Positions 6,760 to 7,688 of a stretch of 7,688 nucleotides of DNA are shown piece by piece. Each line of letters begins with the position of its first letter. Positions within the stretch are counted from its first letter, which is position 1. Made by a program: the position numbers and the translations under genes. Source of the stretch: Alphaproteobacteria bacterium (GTDB taxonomy: Bacteria; Pseudomonadota; Alphaproteobacteria; RS24); NCBI GenBank assembly GCA_015163825.1, contig JAAOIL010000074.1:1-7688 (forward strand), in the 5' to 3' direction. A model generated the notes under the pieces. It saw nothing but the letters and a program-made list of their open reading frames with translations. It was not told the DNA's origin and ran no database searches.

Positions 6760-7605
6760 ATGGATATTGTTGTTGACCATATCATCATTGCCGTTGCTGA
6801 TTTAGAGCAAGCGACACAAGCCTTTTCGTCTATGCTGGGGCGCAAGCCGAGCTGGCGAGGCACCCACCCGACCTATGGCAGTGCCAATAGTTTATTCCGC
6901 CTTGATAATACTTATTTGGAATTGCTGGCGGCAACTGGTGGCGAAGGCTTTGCGGGGGCGCGGGTGCGCGACCATATCAGCACACATGGCGAGGGATTAT
7001 TGGGATTGATATTCGGCACAGATAATGCGGAAGCATTTTGTGTCCATGCCAAAGAAAAGGGGCTGGCAGTGTCTGCCCCGCAAGAGGGCACGGGCATAGA
7101 TGACAACACTGGCGCAGTTCGTAAATGGCGCAATATGTTCTGGGACGACGAAGCCGCAAATGGCATTTTCAGTTTTATGATTGTCCACGATAACCCCGAA
7201 GCCCTACCTATCGCCCCGATAGAAGGTGTAGGACATATTACGGGGGTAGATCATATTGTTGTGCAATCTAGCGATAAAGATCACGCCAAAAAATTCTTCG
7301 GGGACCAATTAGGGGTGCGCCTCGCTTTAGAGCAATCACGCCCCGCATGGGGTGGGGATATGTTATTCTTTCGTTGCAATTCTATGAGTGTGGAAGTCAT
7401 CGCTCCGCACGACCCCAAAAAAAGACGAGATGCGCTGACAGGGCTCGCCCTTAAAACAGACGACATCGCCGCCAGTGTCGCCCGACTGCAAGCGGCGGGA
7501 ATAAAAGTGTCAGAAATCCGTGAAGGGCGCAAACCAAAAACATTGGTGGCAACAATCAAATCACATGTTTGCGAAGTACCAACACTGCTTATCCAACATC
7601 AATAA
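6760..7605 (+). CDS. Two-module VOC (glyoxalase/dioxygenase fold) protein, function unknown
   Basis: The protein (281 residues from the ATG at 6760) is built from two vicinal-oxygen-chelate-like halves. Module 1 begins VDHIIIAVADLEQATQAF (5-22, H7) and has RLDNTYLELLAA (47-58, E54); module 2 begins GVDHIVVQSSDKDHAKKFF (162-180, H165) and has MSVEVIAP (209-216, E212). These His and Glu positions are the usual metal ligands of the fold. The strand where a second His would be expected reads LLGLIFG in module 1 and TGLALKTDD in module 2, without His, so metal binding may be altered or completed across modules. HPTYGSANSLFRL (36-48) resembles the Glyoxalase_3-like group; this is recalled, not searched. 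In-frame starts at 6739 (GTG) and 6745 (ATG) would run through the inverted repeat; 6760 puts the first beta strand close to the start as usual. None has a clear ribosome site. Divergent from the SDR and probably co-regulated with it. Confidence 0.8.
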   Translation: MDIVVDHIIIAVADLEQATQAFSSMLGRKPSWRGTHPTYGSANSLFRLDNTYLELLAATGGEGFAGARVRDHISTHGEGLLGLIFGTDNAEAFCVHAKEKGLAVSAPQEGTGIDDNTGAVRKWRNMFWDDEAANGIFSFMIVHDNPEALPIAPIEGVGHITGVDHIVVQSSDKDHAKKFFGDQLGVRLALEQSRPAWGGDMLFFRCNSMSVEVIAPHDPKKRRDALTGLALKTDDIAASVARLQAAGIKVSEIREGRKPKTLVATIKSHVCEVPTLLIQHQ

Positions 7606-7688
7606 TTATTTTCTACAACAAGTCGCTATGCGTTCCTGTTCGCACAAGAAATAATGTATCCGCACTTGTTCTATAAATTAATAACCAA
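7606..7688. other. Non-coding tail after the VOC gene
   Basis: These 83 bases hold no gene that I can support. There is no hairpin followed by a T-run that would make a convincing terminator. A 7-base inverted pair, AACAAGT (7617-7623) and ACTTGTT (7664-7670), is 40 bases apart. The right end is AT-rich and could lead into the promoter of a gene beyond the edge. Confidence 0.4.

Noticed and set aside
7617..7670. Inverted pair AACAAGT/ACTTGTT as a terminator or attachment site
   Set aside because: Arms of 7 bases with a 40-base loop and no T-run; expected by chance in AT-rich sequence.
1..7688. tRNA, rRNA, CRISPR arrays, insertion sequences or prophage traces
   Set aside because: I looked on both strands and saw no cloverleaf-like spacer, no regularly spaced repeats, no transposase or integrase, and almost no non-coding room.

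Overview
The window looks like a compact, mostly housekeeping stretch of an alphaproteobacterial chromosome. The base composition is moderate by eye, the genes are tightly packed, and the proteins read like alphaproteobacterial versions of their families (NadA, NadB, a YgfZ-type folate-binding protein, a PyrC-like dihydroorotase, a YhdH/AcuI-type reductase). A marine lineage is possible, but that is inference from style and from the AcuI-like gene; nothing here fixes the species. I see no mobile element, CRISPR array, tRNA or rRNA.

Layout. On the minus strand from about 3528 down to the left edge lies a three-gene cluster transcribed ygfZ -> nadA -> nadB, with gaps of 30 and 24 bases. NadB oxidises L-aspartate to iminoaspartate, and NadA condenses that with dihydroxyacetone phosphate to quinolinate, the first two steps of de novo NAD synthesis. 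NadA is a [4Fe-4S] enzyme and YgfZ proteins support Fe-S enzymes, so the order may be functional. nadB runs off the left edge, lacking only its last residues. Divergently, on the plus strand, a dihydroorotase-like gene (3595-4914) is followed after 11 bases by a YhdH/AcuI-type NADPH-dependent reductase (4926-5918). The 66-base divergent spacer holds a good sigma70-like promoter whose -10 lies almost on the pyrC start codon.

The reductase gene converges on, and overlaps by 11 bases, a minus-strand short-chain dehydrogenase (5908-6693). That gene is in turn divergent from a plus-strand protein with two VOC/glyoxalase-like modules (6760-7605). The 66-base spacer between these two contains a perfect 8-base inverted repeat with a 10-base spacer, a plausible shared operator. 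The last 83 bases have no gene that I can support.

The pieces most worth a second look are the Gln in place of the first His of the HxH metal motif in the dihydroorotase, the palindrome between the SDR and VOC genes, the apparently leaderless starts of pyrC and the VOC gene, and the ygfZ-nadA-nadB linkage. I do not see convincing evidence for a wholly new system; the divergent SDR/VOC pair is the least explained part.
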